NCBI RefSeq assembly: GCF_013363995.1
Contig: NZ_JABWGO010000005.1
Span: 452,711 to 516,710 of the forward strand
DNA from: Nonomuraea rhodomycinica
GTDB lineage: Bacteria; Actinomycetota; Actinomycetes; Streptosporangiales; Streptosporangiaceae
Length of the DNA stretch: 64,000 nucleotides
Direction: 5' to 3'
This document shows positions 9,501-16,238 of this stretch, one piece after another (the first letter of the stretch is position 1; the number at the start of each line of letters is the position of its first letter). The notes under the pieces were generated by a model. It was not told where the DNA came from. It saw nothing but the letters and a program-made list of their open reading frames with translations, and searched no databases. Made by a program: the position numbers and the translations under genes.

Positions 9501-9889
9501 AGCTCGATCGGTTCAACGCGGACGGGTACGCCCATTTCCTGGTCGTCAGCGGCCGGCTGGAGGAGGCGCGGCGGGCGCTCGGGCCGTGGGAGCGGCAGCC
9601 GCCGATCCCGCGCACCTTCGTCTACCTGTTCTGGCTGGTCATCCGCTGCGAGGTGTGGGCGGCGCTGGGCGACCGGGAGGCCTGCGCCGACCTGTACGAG
9701 GAGGCGTCGCCGTACGCCGACCGGATGGGGATCTCCGGGCTGAGCCTGCTGATGTGGCCGGTCAGCCGGTCGCTGGCGCAGCTGGCCGAGGCGCTGGGCG
9801 ACACGGAGACGGCGCGGCGGCACGCCGAGCACGCCGAGAGCGTGGAGCGGGAGCTGGCTGATCCCTCGCCGGCTCACCCCCACAGGTAG
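6578..9889 (+). CDS. BTAD regulator with AAA ATPase and C-terminal TPR-like region
   Basis: A 1,103-residue predicted activator. An OmpR-type winged helix starts VDIRVLGPLEIIGDDG; a BTAD domain spans about residues 95-240. An Arg/Pro/Gly linker leads to an AAA ATPase of the LuxR/MalT-like class with P-loop GEPGIGKTR and Walker B LVVLDDLHWADRSS. The last 450 residues are helical, TPR-like. It therefore differs from the NB-ARC-type regulator at 307-3378, although both share the BTAD module. GTG 6578 is chosen because the conserved BTAD opening begins there; the upstream extension is not conserved-looking. A TACTAT -10-like element lies at 6544-6549 without a clear -35. The 3' end overlaps the convergent hemerythrin gene by 16 bp. 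Confidence 0.85.
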   Translation: MDIRVLGPLEIIGDDGRSCQVGSPKLRAMVSALVLAEGRPVAPATLIDRLWGEEPPAEAQASLHSYVSNLRRLLEPGRRARARSLLTFGPVGYTLEIDQEQVDATRFLRLVGQAEQAAEPAEAERLADEALALWRGEPYPDLDDQAYAAAARARLTEARERARELRVGAVIRQDRHDELLGELEALTYEHPLRERLWALRALALYRSGRQGEALETLRTARRILAEELGIDPGDELRELERDILGRSPALLPDRRRPEPRSGGPSSAGPGSSVPPSGRPGAAEAGIAGRKDELAALDRLLEAAAAGRPGFSLITGEPGIGKTRLAEELVSRARARGFTVAVGRCAATEGAPAFWPWVTVLERLADTLPPLPADVRADLPGVGSATGAEPEGARFRTYEAAARALTASRRPVLVVLDDLHWADRSSLRLLGYLAGHVQDGRLALVGTARDWPPPEGALAEAFEALARRQAVRLPLSGLAAADLAELTPAGTDVSALRDRTNGNPFFVTELMRYLETGSPGRGTLPLGVRDVVLGRVNRLPEPSATLLRVAAVAGREFDVAVVAEAAGLDLDTALDLLEPAMTAHLVAEGRPGRFLFVHALVQEALVAVVPVLRRARLHAAVAAAIESRTGGPASDRLAAAAHHWFEAVPAGHTARAWRAAWRAAEEAKRLRAYDAAVELLERAERLAGDDPGLGEAERMDLLFALAEARFGAGDSLGQEAELTRIRHLAKQAGDRRRWIEAATGYGGRILQPWKVYGDHDADLVADLEELAADEGLEPSARARVLACLALQTYYQPGRDPAERDRWSAEAARLARQENDATLLGRVLFARYYALLDPDSVHQRLAAGEEMARAGSEAGDHELRTIGLTCQGGTLLELCRVREALDVLAEAERLIGRTHMPYLRIMLNWLRLGVLASRGDLEAAESLLAATVAEQRTTSMWGVESSTAGATYQVALMRLRRGKAEAVQPPQDVTHDQLDRFNADGYAHFLVVSGRLEEARRALGPWERQPPIPRTFVYLFWLVIRCEVWAALGDREACADLYEEASPYADRMGISGLSLLMWPVSRSLAQLAEALGDTETARRHAEHAESVERELADPSPAHPHR

Positions 9890-10575
9890 GCCGCGCGCCG
9901 CCGGTAGCGGCCGCCGGCCAGGCGGCTGAGCAGCAGCATCGGCCTGGGCGCCGTCCTGCGCAGGTGGGCCTCGACGTCGGGCGGCAGCTCGGCGGTGATC
10001 CAGCCGAGCAGCCTGACCAGCCTGCCGAGGCCGTACTCCTTCATGATGGCCTTGTGCATCTCGGCGTCCTCCTCCGGCGTGATGTGGGCCATCATCAGCG
10101 GGATCCCGTCGGTCTCCTCGTGCGCGAGGTGCGCGCCGAGGGTGTCGGCCAGCCCGCGCAGGGCCGTCATCAGCCGCTCGCGTCCGGGCTCGGACGGGGC
10201 CGCCTCGAACGCCTGGAAGGCCGCGGTGCTCTCGCTGAGCCAGCGGTCGCAGGCCTCGTGCTCGGCCTCCAGCGCGTCGATCGTGCCGACCGACTCCGGC
10301 GCCCGCTCCCGCAGGCGCGGCCAGACCGTCTCGTCCTCGGCGGTGTGGTGGTGGTGCAGCACGAACAGCACCCACGCGTGGTGCTCGCGCAGGGCGGTGA
10401 CGCGCCGGCGGTCGTCGAGGCGGACCCGGCCGGCAGCGGTGATCAGGTGGCCTAGGTCGCGGCGGAAGCCGAAGTGCGCCAGGTACATGTTGCTCATGTC
10501 GAGCGGACCGGGCGCGGCGGCGGCCTGACCGGGCAGCATGATCTGCGGCACGTTCGGGTGTGCGGCGGTTCGCAT
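9874..10575 (-). CDS. Hemerythrin-domain protein
   Basis: A 233-residue cytoplasmic protein with a hemerythrin HHE-type four-helix bundle at about residues 45-180. Candidate di-iron ligands are visible in VLHHHHTAEDETVWP, LEAEHEACD and HLAHEETDGIPLM. Such proteins bind O2, NO or iron; which applies here cannot be read from sequence. The C-terminus (about 190-233) carries a basic Arg-rich tail ending RYRRRAAYLWG. ATG 10575 follows GAGAAGGAG at good spacing; an upstream in-frame extension made of repeated TTD/RRT residues is translated repeat DNA and is left out. Three direct repeats lie just upstream, between this gene and the divergent FMN split-barrel gene, and may be its operators. Confidence 0.85.
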   Translation of the reverse strand: MRTAAHPNVPQIMLPGQAAAAPGPLDMSNMYLAHFGFRRDLGHLITAAGRVRLDDRRRVTALREHHAWVLFVLHHHHTAEDETVWPRLRERAPESVGTIDALEAEHEACDRWLSESTAAFQAFEAAPSEPGRERLMTALRGLADTLGAHLAHEETDGIPLMMAHITPEEDAEMHKAIMKEYGLGRLVRLLGWITAELPPDVEAHLRRTAPRPMLLLSRLAGGRYRRRAAYLWG

Positions 10576-10591
10576 GGCGGTGCTCCTTCTC

Positions 10592-10647
10592 GTCGTGTCC
10601 GTCGTGGGGGGTCGTGTCCGTCGTGGGAGGGGTCGTGTCCGTCGTGG
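10592..10647. repeat. Three 16-bp direct repeats in a divergent promoter region
   Basis: GTCGTGTCCGTCGTGG occurs at 10592-10607, 10611-10626 and 10632-10647, spaced 19 and 21 bp start to start, about two helical turns. The 168-bp gap between the divergent hemerythrin and split-barrel genes contains them. The periodic spacing suggests binding sites for a regulator. Confidence 0.7.
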
Positions 10648-10743
10648 AGAAAGGGACGGCGTCATCGTGGCCGCCCCCTCTTGGGGCGCTCTGGAAGATC
10701 AGCGACAAGAGCGGCTCAAGACCTTTTCGGCAGCGTGCGGGGC

Positions 10744-11691
10744 ATGACGCTCCCGCTGCCCTCCTCGACGTTCGGGACCTCCCCGGTGTGCGCCTACACC
10801 TCGCTGACCCGTGACGGGCGGCCTGTCACCTGGCCGGTCACCCCGTACACCGGTCCCCGCGGCACGATCGACGTCAGCACCGGCCTGACCTATCCCGGCA
10901 AGGCCGAGCGGGCGCGCCGCGATCCGCGCGTGGCCCTGCTGTTCGAGGGCGACCCGGTGGTGCTGGTGCAGGGCCGCGCCACCGTGCGCGACGCCGACCT
11001 GCAGGCCAACACCGACCGGTACGTCCGCGACTCCCGCGCCAAGGTCCCGGACGCCTTCGCGGGGCTGCCGTGGTTCCTGCTCAAGCGCCTGACCTGGTAC
11101 TTCGCCCGGATCTACGTCGAGGTGACGCCCGAGCGGGTCACGTGGTGGCACGGCGGCGACCTGACCCGCGCACCGCTGACCTGGACGTGCCCGCCCGGCA
11201 CCGAGGCCCCCGCCTCCGACCCGCCGCCCTCCGGCCCTCCCCTGCCCGGCCGGTGCGCGCCGCCCGCCGACTGGCGACCCCACGCCCGCCGGGCCCGCGA
11301 CCTGGGGCGGCCGATCGTGTCGACGGTGACGGGGGGCCTGCCCGTGACCGTGCCGGCGCGCGCCTTCTCCGCCACCGCGACCGGGTACGAGCTGGATCTG
11401 CCCGCCGGTGTGGCGGCCGTGCCGGGACCGGTGTGCCTGACCTTCCACCGGCACGATCCGGGCATGCGGTGGCAGGAGAACGTCGTGCTGCTCGGCACCG
11501 CCACCGTCCGGGGCGACGACCGGCTCGGCGTCGCGATCGACCGCGCGCTGCCCGACTGGAGCCTGCCCGAGGACCGCCGCCTGCGGACCCGGTCCTTCCT
11601 CGGCCACGGCAGGCTCCTCAGGCGCCGGGTCCGGGCCGAGGCCGCGCGCCGCGCCCAGCCGGTGCCGAAGGTCCGCCTCGGGGATCGATGA
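10744..11691 (+). CDS. Pyridoxamine-5'-phosphate-oxidase-like flavin/F420 split-barrel protein
   Basis: A 315-residue protein with an N-terminal split-barrel domain at about residues 5-150: RDGRPVTWPVTPYTG, TGLTYPGKAERARRDPRVALLF and RATVRD are typical of the FMN- or F420-binding PPOX superfamily. A Pro-rich linker (about 150-185) leads to a second, diverged beta-barrel half with matching order of elements (RPIVSTVTGGLPVTVPARA, then VCLTFHRHDPGMRWQENVVLLGTATVRGD), so it looks like an internal duplication of the fold. Enzymatic activity and substrate are unknown. ATG 10744 is used; a GTG nine bases upstream is possible. It is divergent from the hemerythrin gene, sharing the repeat-containing promoter region. 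Confidence 0.75.
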   Translation: MTLPLPSSTFGTSPVCAYTSLTRDGRPVTWPVTPYTGPRGTIDVSTGLTYPGKAERARRDPRVALLFEGDPVVLVQGRATVRDADLQANTDRYVRDSRAKVPDAFAGLPWFLLKRLTWYFARIYVEVTPERVTWWHGGDLTRAPLTWTCPPGTEAPASDPPPSGPPLPGRCAPPADWRPHARRARDLGRPIVSTVTGGLPVTVPARAFSATATGYELDLPAGVAAVPGPVCLTFHRHDPGMRWQENVVLLGTATVRGDDRLGVAIDRALPDWSLPEDRRLRTRSFLGHGRLLRRRVRAEAARRAQPVPKVRLGDR

Positions 11692-11700
11692 CGCGCGGGG

Positions 11701-12651
11701 TCAGGCCACCGGTTCGTAGCGGGCCCGGCGGGCGATCACCTCGAACCCGAGGCCGCGGAAGAGGCCGGCCGAGGCGGGGTTGTCGACGTTGACGTCGAGG
11801 TAGACCTCCGTCGCGCCGCGTGCCCGCATGCGGCCGAGCGCGGCGACCGCCAGGGCCTTCGCCAGGCCGCGCCGCCGCCATCCGGGCACGGCGCCGACCT
11901 GGATGAGGAAGCCTTCCGCGCACGCCACGAACCCCGCGACGGCCCCACCCTTCTCGGACGCCACCAGCGAGCAGCAGGGCAGGAACTCGTCGTCCACCAG
12001 CCAGTCCACCCACTGCTCCCGCGTCCAGCCGGGGAAGCGCGGGCGGTCGGCGAAGGACGCGGAGTAGGCCGCGTGGAAGGCCGCCTCGGTGTGCTCGGAC
12101 CACGGCGCCGTCTCCAGCTCCGGCGGGAGGGGGACGGCCGGGAGCGGCCGGGTCAGGTCGCGCCGGCAGACGTCCTCGGCGAACGTCCGCCGGAATCCGC
12201 GCGAGAGGAAGAGCGCGTGAGCCTCCGGGGTCAGCGACTCGGTCTCCAGCCGGACGGCCCTCCCGATCGGCCGGGCAGGCTCCCCGATCAGCCGCCCGGA
12301 GCCCTCCGCCGGCCGCCCGGGGCCCTCGGCCGGCTGCCCGGGGCCCTCGGCCGGCTGCTCAGGCTTCCCGATCAGCCGGTCGAGCAGGCCGGATCCGAGG
12401 CCGCGGCCCCGGTGAGCCGGATCGACCAGGCCGGTCGCCGCCGACGCGTCGCCCACGGCCCGGACCGCTCCGCAGGCGACCAGGCGGCCGTCGGCGAACG
12501 CGCCCACCGCCGTCCCCGTGGCGTACCTGCGCGCCAGGAAGGGCGGCGACGTGGCCGCCGGGAGCCCGCCGTCGCGCGCCGCGCACCGACGGGCGAGATC
12601 GGCGATCGCCGGCAGGTCGGCGGCGGACAGCGCGGTCCACTCGATGGCCAC
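11701..12651 (-). CDS. Two-domain GNAT N-acetyltransferase
   Basis: A 316-residue protein with two GNAT folds, the layout of mycothiol synthase (MshD)-like enzymes. The first domain (about 1-95) has a partial acetyl-CoA loop, AHRGRGLGSGLLDRL. The second (about 165-316) has the full motif GAVPGWRRRGLAKALAVAALGRM and ends DVNVDNPASAGLFRGLGFEVI. The linker holds three seven-residue repeats of the type GQPAEGP. The substrate is unknown; the second domain is the likely active one because its motif A is complete. ATG 12651 begins MAIEWTALSA. It is convergent with the split-barrel gene, nine bases away. Confidence 0.8.
   Translation of the reverse strand: MAIEWTALSAADLPAIADLARRCAARDGGLPAATSPPFLARRYATGTAVGAFADGRLVACGAVRAVGDASAATGLVDPAHRGRGLGSGLLDRLIGKPEQPAEGPGQPAEGPGRPAEGSGRLIGEPARPIGRAVRLETESLTPEAHALFLSRGFRRTFAEDVCRRDLTRPLPAVPLPPELETAPWSEHTEAAFHAAYSASFADRPRFPGWTREQWVDWLVDDEFLPCCSLVASEKGGAVAGFVACAEGFLIQVGAVPGWRRRGLAKALAVAALGRMRARGATEVYLDVNVDNPASAGLFRGLGFEVIARRARYEPVA
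12298..12360 (-). repeat. Three 21-bp in-frame tandem repeats in the GNAT linker
   Basis: The DNA encodes EQPAEGP, GQPAEGP and GRPAEGS in tandem. The repeat lengthens the linker between the GNAT domains and may vary in copy number between strains. Confidence 0.7.
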
Positions 12652-12868
12652 CGTGGGCTCCTCTCAGGCGCGGCGGGGCGCGGGGCCACGACGCCGGCGG
12701 TCACCGACCGTCGCGGCGGTTCCGCCCCCCGTCGCCGAACATGAACGCGAACCGGCGGCCGGCTTAACGATCATCGCCGCCCGTTCCCCGTGTTGATCAC
12801 GGATTTTACGATCAGGCCGCAACGATGGTCATACCTCGCCCAGAGGTGCGCGAATCGGGGATCGAAGA

Positions 12869-13395
12869 GTGGCATTGAACCGCGCCCGCGTCCGTCGGAC
12901 GACCCCGGCGGATCGGGCCATCGCGGCCGTGCTGTCCGCGACACTGGCCGTGACCGTCGCCGACATCCCCACGGCGTACGCGGACACCCCCTCCCCCCAA
13001 CCCCCACCGGCGGCCGTCCCGCCCGACCCCTCGACCGCTCCGGCCGGGCCCGGCGCGCCGGACGAGAGCTCGGCCCGGCTCACCGCCCGGCTCACCGGCA
13101 GGCGGGTCGAGATCGAATCGGCACGCACCGAGACCTCCTCCACCTACGCCAACCCCGACGGCTCCCTCACCAAGGAGATGTTCGCCGGGCCGGCGGCCGG
13201 CGCTGGGTCAGCCGGGGATCCTTCATCGTCGGCGTGGGCTTCGGCACCTACAGCTGCCTGCGCAGGCGCACCCTGCGCGGCTGCGCCAGGGCGTACTGGG
13301 AGAACAGCGCGATCGGCGGCCTGTCCGGCGCGCTGTACGGCATCGGCCGCGTGGGCTGGCGGGGCCGCCACTGGTGGCGCCGCGTGCACCGGTGA
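12869..13395 (+). pseudogene. Relic of a large secreted DNRLRE/RHS-type protein: N-terminal and C-terminal ends only
   Basis: From GTG 12869 a signal peptide (AIAAVLSATLAVTVADIPTAYA), a Pro-rich stretch and VEIESARTETSSTYANPDGS are read. That last segment is the usual start of large actinobacterial LamG/DNRLRE/RHS surface proteins. At about 13190, after EMFAGP, the sense shifts to another frame, which reads GSFIVGVGFGTYSCLRRRT and a Gly-rich hydrophobic tail to a stop at 13395. A typical member has well over 1,000 residues, so the middle is deleted and the joint is out of frame. The first frame alone stays open to 13408 but becomes Ala/Gly low complexity. Terminators follow at once. The N-terminal identity is fairly secure; the C-terminal one is inferred. 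Confidence 0.6.
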
Positions 13396-13422
13396 CGCCC
13401 CTGGGTGAATGAGGCACCGGAT

Positions 13423-13449
13423 GTGCCCTTCCCCGCCGGGGAAGGGCAC
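13423..13449 (+). terminator. Hairpin terminator after the surface-protein relic
   Basis: GTGCCCTTCCCC pairs perfectly over 12 bp with GGGGAAGGGCAC across a 3-nt loop. Confidence 0.75.
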
Positions 13450-13472
13450 GTCTCGCCGCCGGCGGAAACGCG

Positions 13473-13506
13473 AGATCCCGCCCGATCAAAGGATCGGACG
13501 GGATCT
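13473..13506 (-). terminator. Terminator of tRNA-Ala (first copy)
   Basis: A 15-bp stem with one mismatch (AGATCCCG...CGGGATCT outer part) and an AAAG loop lies just downstream of the minus-strand tRNA. Confidence 0.75.
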
Positions 13507-13512
13507 TCTCTG

Positions 13513-13585
13513 TGGAGCTATGGGGATTCGAACCCCAGACCTCCTCCATGCCATGGAGGCGCGCTACCAACTGCGCCATAGCCCC
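13513..13585 (-). tRNA. tRNA-Ala(GGC), copy 1
   Basis: The minus strand folds into a 73-nt cloverleaf: acceptor GGGGCTA/TAGCTCC, D stem GCGC/GCGC, anticodon stem CCTCC/GGAGG around ATGGCAT (anticodon GGC), T arm TGGGG-TTCGAAT-CCCCA. Position 3:70 is the G-U wobble that identifies alanine tRNAs. CCA is not encoded. An identical gene lies at 51223-51295 in the same orientation. Confidence 0.95.
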
Positions 13586-13599
13586 GCGCTGCGTGCACC

Positions 13600-13610
13600 A
13601 GTGTATCGGA
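13600..13610 (-). promoter_or_regulatory. Conserved -10 region of tRNA-Ala copy 1
   Basis: On the minus strand TCCGATACACT ends 14 bases upstream of the mature 5' end. The same string sits at the same distance from the second tRNA-Ala although the surrounding DNA differs, so TACACT is the likely -10 hexamer. Confidence 0.6.
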
Positions 13611-13667
13611 CTTCCCGGGCCGCCGAGCACGGTCGGCGTTCGGCGACCCGGGACCGCTCCGGCGGCC

Positions 13668-15194
13668 TCACCCGACGGCGCGGGCCTGGTCGATGAGGCG
13701 GGCCAGTTCGGACACCATGGGGTCCTCCGCCCGCTCCGCCAGCCGCCTGGCGTGCTCCCCCAGCGCCGGCAGGTCCAGCCCGAACGCCTGCCTGTCGCGC
13801 ATGTACACCGCGAAGGCGGCGGCCACCACGTCCACCTGGAGCCGGACCGGCGCCCTGTCCCAGATCGACGGGGTCAGCGCGGTCACGTCCACGGACCGGC
13901 TCGCCTCCGCCGGGGCGCGCGTGTCCGGGTCCTGCCAGCGCACGGTGGCCTGGGCGAGCTGGCCGGTGGCGCCCGGCTTGAGGCGGACGCTGTAGAGCGC
14001 CGTCACCGCGTGGCCGGGGCCGATCTCGCCGCCGTCGCGGGTGTCGTCGCGGAACCCGTCGGCCGGCATGGCGCGGTTGTCGTAGCCGAGGAGCTGCTGG
14101 CTCTCCACGACCGAGGGGTTGAAGGCGACCTGCGCCCTGGCGTCGCGGGCGCGCAGCTCGATCGTGGTGGGCAGCCGTTCGGCGAAGACCTTCGCGGCCT
14201 CCTCGCGGGTGCTGACGTACACGGCGGCGCCGTCGCCGTTGTCGGCGAGCTGTTCCATCAGCTCGTCGCCGTAGTCGCGGCCGACGCCGACGGTGAGCAG
14301 CGTGACCTGCCGGCCCGCGTACTCCTTGACCCGGTCGAGGATGGCCTGCCAGGCGGTGACGCCCTGGTTGGCCAGGCCGTCGGACAGCAGGACGACGCGG
14401 TTGGTGGCGGCGGGGCGGAACGCCCGGGACGCCTGCTGGTAGCCGGTCACCAGCCCGGTCTCCAGGTTCGTGCCGCCCTGGACGGCGAGCCGGTCCACGG
14501 CGGCGTGCAGGTCGGGCCGGGCGGTGAGCGGCGTCATCGGGACGAGGGTCTCGGCCGTGTCGCTGAACGCGACGACCGACACCCGGTCGCCGGGGGCGAG
14601 CTGGTCGATCAGCGTGTGCAGGGACTCCTTGACCAGGTCCAGCCGGCCGGTCTCGGCCATCGACCCGGAGACGTCCACCACGAAGGTCAGGTCGGCGGGC
14701 CGGCGGGCGGCGGCGTCGGCGCCGCGCGTGCGCAGGCCCACGCGGACGACCGCCGTGTCGGAGCCGGGCAGGCGCGCGCCGTCGATGTGGACGGTGAAGC
14801 CGTCTCCGGCGGGCTCGGCGTAGTCCTGCCCGAAGGAGTTGACGAACTCCTCGGGCCGGATCCGGGCGGGCTCGGGCCAGCGCCCCTCGGCGAGGGCGCG
14901 GCGGGCGTAGGAGTACGAGGCGGTGTCGACGTCCAGGGCGAACGTCGAGATCTGCGCCTCGGCGGCGTCGCGGCCGGTGTCCTGCTCGGCGTCGGCGGCC
15001 GTCTCCCTGCCGGCCTCGGGCTGCGCTCGGCGGGTGGCGCGGGGTTCGGCGGGGACCGGCCGGCCGGCTTCGGTCCGGGCGGGCACGGCGCGTTCGGCGG
15101 AGCTCCCGGTGGAGCCCCCGGGCCCGCCTCCGCAGGCCGCGAGAGCGAGTAATGCGGCAAGTCCGGCACCTGCCATCAGAGGGCGAAATCTCAT
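13668..15194 (-). CDS. von Willebrand factor A domain lipoprotein (YfbK-like)
   Basis: A 508-residue exported lipoprotein. The signal peptide ends in the lipobox LALAAC with Cys21 as the lipidation site. Residues about 25-80 are a charged Ala/Glu/Arg linker. An N-terminal vWF-associated region (FALDVDTASYSYARRAL) precedes the vWA domain. The MIDAS motif is D174-V-S-G-S178, with threonine in GGTNLETGL and an aspartate in VLLSDGLANQG. The C-terminal about 110 residues match the DUF3520 module found after such domains. A metal-dependent adhesion or interaction role at the cell surface is likely; partners are unknown. Codon 15 (plus-strand 15150-15152) is TTA, within the signal peptide. ATG 15194 fits the n-region MRFRP. 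Confidence 0.85.
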   Translation of the reverse strand: MRFRPLMAGAGLAALLALAACGGGPGGSTGSSAERAVPARTEAGRPVPAEPRATRRAQPEAGRETAADAEQDTGRDAAEAQISTFALDVDTASYSYARRALAEGRWPEPARIRPEEFVNSFGQDYAEPAGDGFTVHIDGARLPGSDTAVVRVGLRTRGADAAARRPADLTFVVDVSGSMAETGRLDLVKESLHTLIDQLAPGDRVSVVAFSDTAETLVPMTPLTARPDLHAAVDRLAVQGGTNLETGLVTGYQQASRAFRPAATNRVVLLSDGLANQGVTAWQAILDRVKEYAGRQVTLLTVGVGRDYGDELMEQLADNGDGAAVYVSTREEAAKVFAERLPTTIELRARDARAQVAFNPSVVESQQLLGYDNRAMPADGFRDDTRDGGEIGPGHAVTALYSVRLKPGATGQLAQATVRWQDPDTRAPAEASRSVDVTALTPSIWDRAPVRLQVDVVAAAFAVYMRDRQAFGLDLPALGEHARRLAERAEDPMVSELARLIDQARAVG

Positions 15195-15324
15195 GGCTTA
15201 CCACCTCCACGCGTATCGACGGTTCGACGTCGCCGCGTGGCCGGGCGAGTGATCCAAGCGAGCGCGAACCGCGACCGGGGCGTGATCGCCCGGATCACCC
15301 CGTCCCCTCACGCCCCAGTGATCG

Positions 15325-15879
15325 TCACGGCTTCCACGAGGGGTCGCGGCCCAGCTCCCCCAGGGCGCGCTCCAGCGCGGACGCTCCGGCGGGCACCTCC
15401 ACCGGCTCGCCGAACGCCCCCATCTGCCGCCCCGTCGGGGCCATCTGACCGGCGAAGGCGAGCAGCCGCTCCGCCTCCTCCCCGTCCACCTCGTACGGCC
15501 GGCCGGTCGCCACGGACAGGTCCCAGCCGTGGACGACGAGGTCGCACAGGCTCATCGCGGCGAGGGTCGCCATCGGCAGCCCCATGCCGGGGCTGACCCC
15601 CTCCCACGCCTCCGGCCTGCGCCAGGCGGCCAGCATCCGCCCGGCCCGCTCCCGGAAGTCTCCGGTGTACTCCCCCTGCGGGATCATCCCGCCGCCGGAG
15701 GCCAGCGACTCGAACAGCGAGGCCCCCCACTCCAGGTGGGCGATCAGGCCGCGGACGTCGAACTCGGCGCACGGCGTCGGCAGCGCGAGCTCGTCATCGC
15801 CGATGGCCTCCACCAGGTCCGCCGTACGCCCGGCGGCGCGTTCCAAGAGCGGCAGCGTCTCCTCCATGGTCTGGTTCAT
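15325..15879 (-). CDS. TIGR03086-like metal-binding protein (mycothiol-dependent isomerase fold)
   Basis: About 184 residues of the DinB/mycothiol maleylpyruvate isomerase N-terminal fold. The opening LLERAAGRTADLVEAI, PTPCAEFDVRGLIAHLEW and CDLVVHGWDLSVATGR carry the conserved histidines of the metal site (HLEW and VHGWD). Members bind a divalent metal and often use mycothiol, but most, including this one, have no known reaction. ATG 15879 is preferred; ATG 15891 would add four residues and neither has a strong ribosome site. It stands alone, minus strand, between the vWA lipoprotein and a serine hydrolase relic. Region 15195-15324 shows no feature I can support. Confidence 0.7.
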   Translation of the reverse strand: MNQTMEETLPLLERAAGRTADLVEAIGDDELALPTPCAEFDVRGLIAHLEWGASLFESLASGGGMIPQGEYTGDFRERAGRMLAAWRRPEAWEGVSPGMGLPMATLAAMSLCDLVVHGWDLSVATGRPYEVDGEEAERLLAFAGQMAPTGRQMGAFGEPVEVPAGASALERALGELGRDPSWKP

Positions 15880-15903
15880 GCGCCCCAGCATGCCAGCCCG
15901 CCC

Positions 15904-16231
15904 TCACCCGTGCACCAGCTTGACGACGACGCCGCGGCCTGATCGGACACGCCGCTCGGCGATGAAGGTGTCCCCGGCGAGCCATCAGGCACCGTCCTCG
16001 GCGACCGCCCGCGGCGAACATGCGGCCGAACCGCACCAGCCCGCGCGGGGCCGTGCACAGGGTGGACCCGGCGGGCGCGTGGCCCTCCTCGGTCGGCTGC
16101 ATGGTCGGCGCGGCCGTCCACACCTTGGTGGTGAGGCCGACCTGGAGGACGCTGTCGGGAGTGGTCTCCACGCCGGTGGCGCGGTTGAGCACGCCCGTCG
16201 CGGCTTCGTGCAGTCGGCCGCCGGTCCATGT
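15904..16231 (-). pseudogene. Decayed partial copy of the adjacent serine hydrolase gene
   Basis: Read on the minus strand, GGRLHEAATGVLN and GVETTPDSVLQVGLTTKVW match the intact neighbour (NGELHEFAAGVLN, GVEATPDSLFQIGSITKVW). The text then jumps to APRGLVRFGRMFAAGG, matching ARPRDVVAFGRAHLEGG some 200 residues further on. After a frame change it ends GDTFIAERRVRSGRG...VVVKLVHG and a stop at 15904. The SxxK motif has become LTTK, so the nucleophilic serine is gone. It is a tandem duplicate that lost most of its middle and its start. It lies seven bases after the intact gene. Confidence 0.7.
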
Positions 16232-16238
16232 GACCGCC

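Noticed and set aside
12652..12868. Three ACGATCA-like strings between the GNAT gene and the surface-protein relic
   Set aside because: Short, irregularly spaced and not palindromic; no support as operators.
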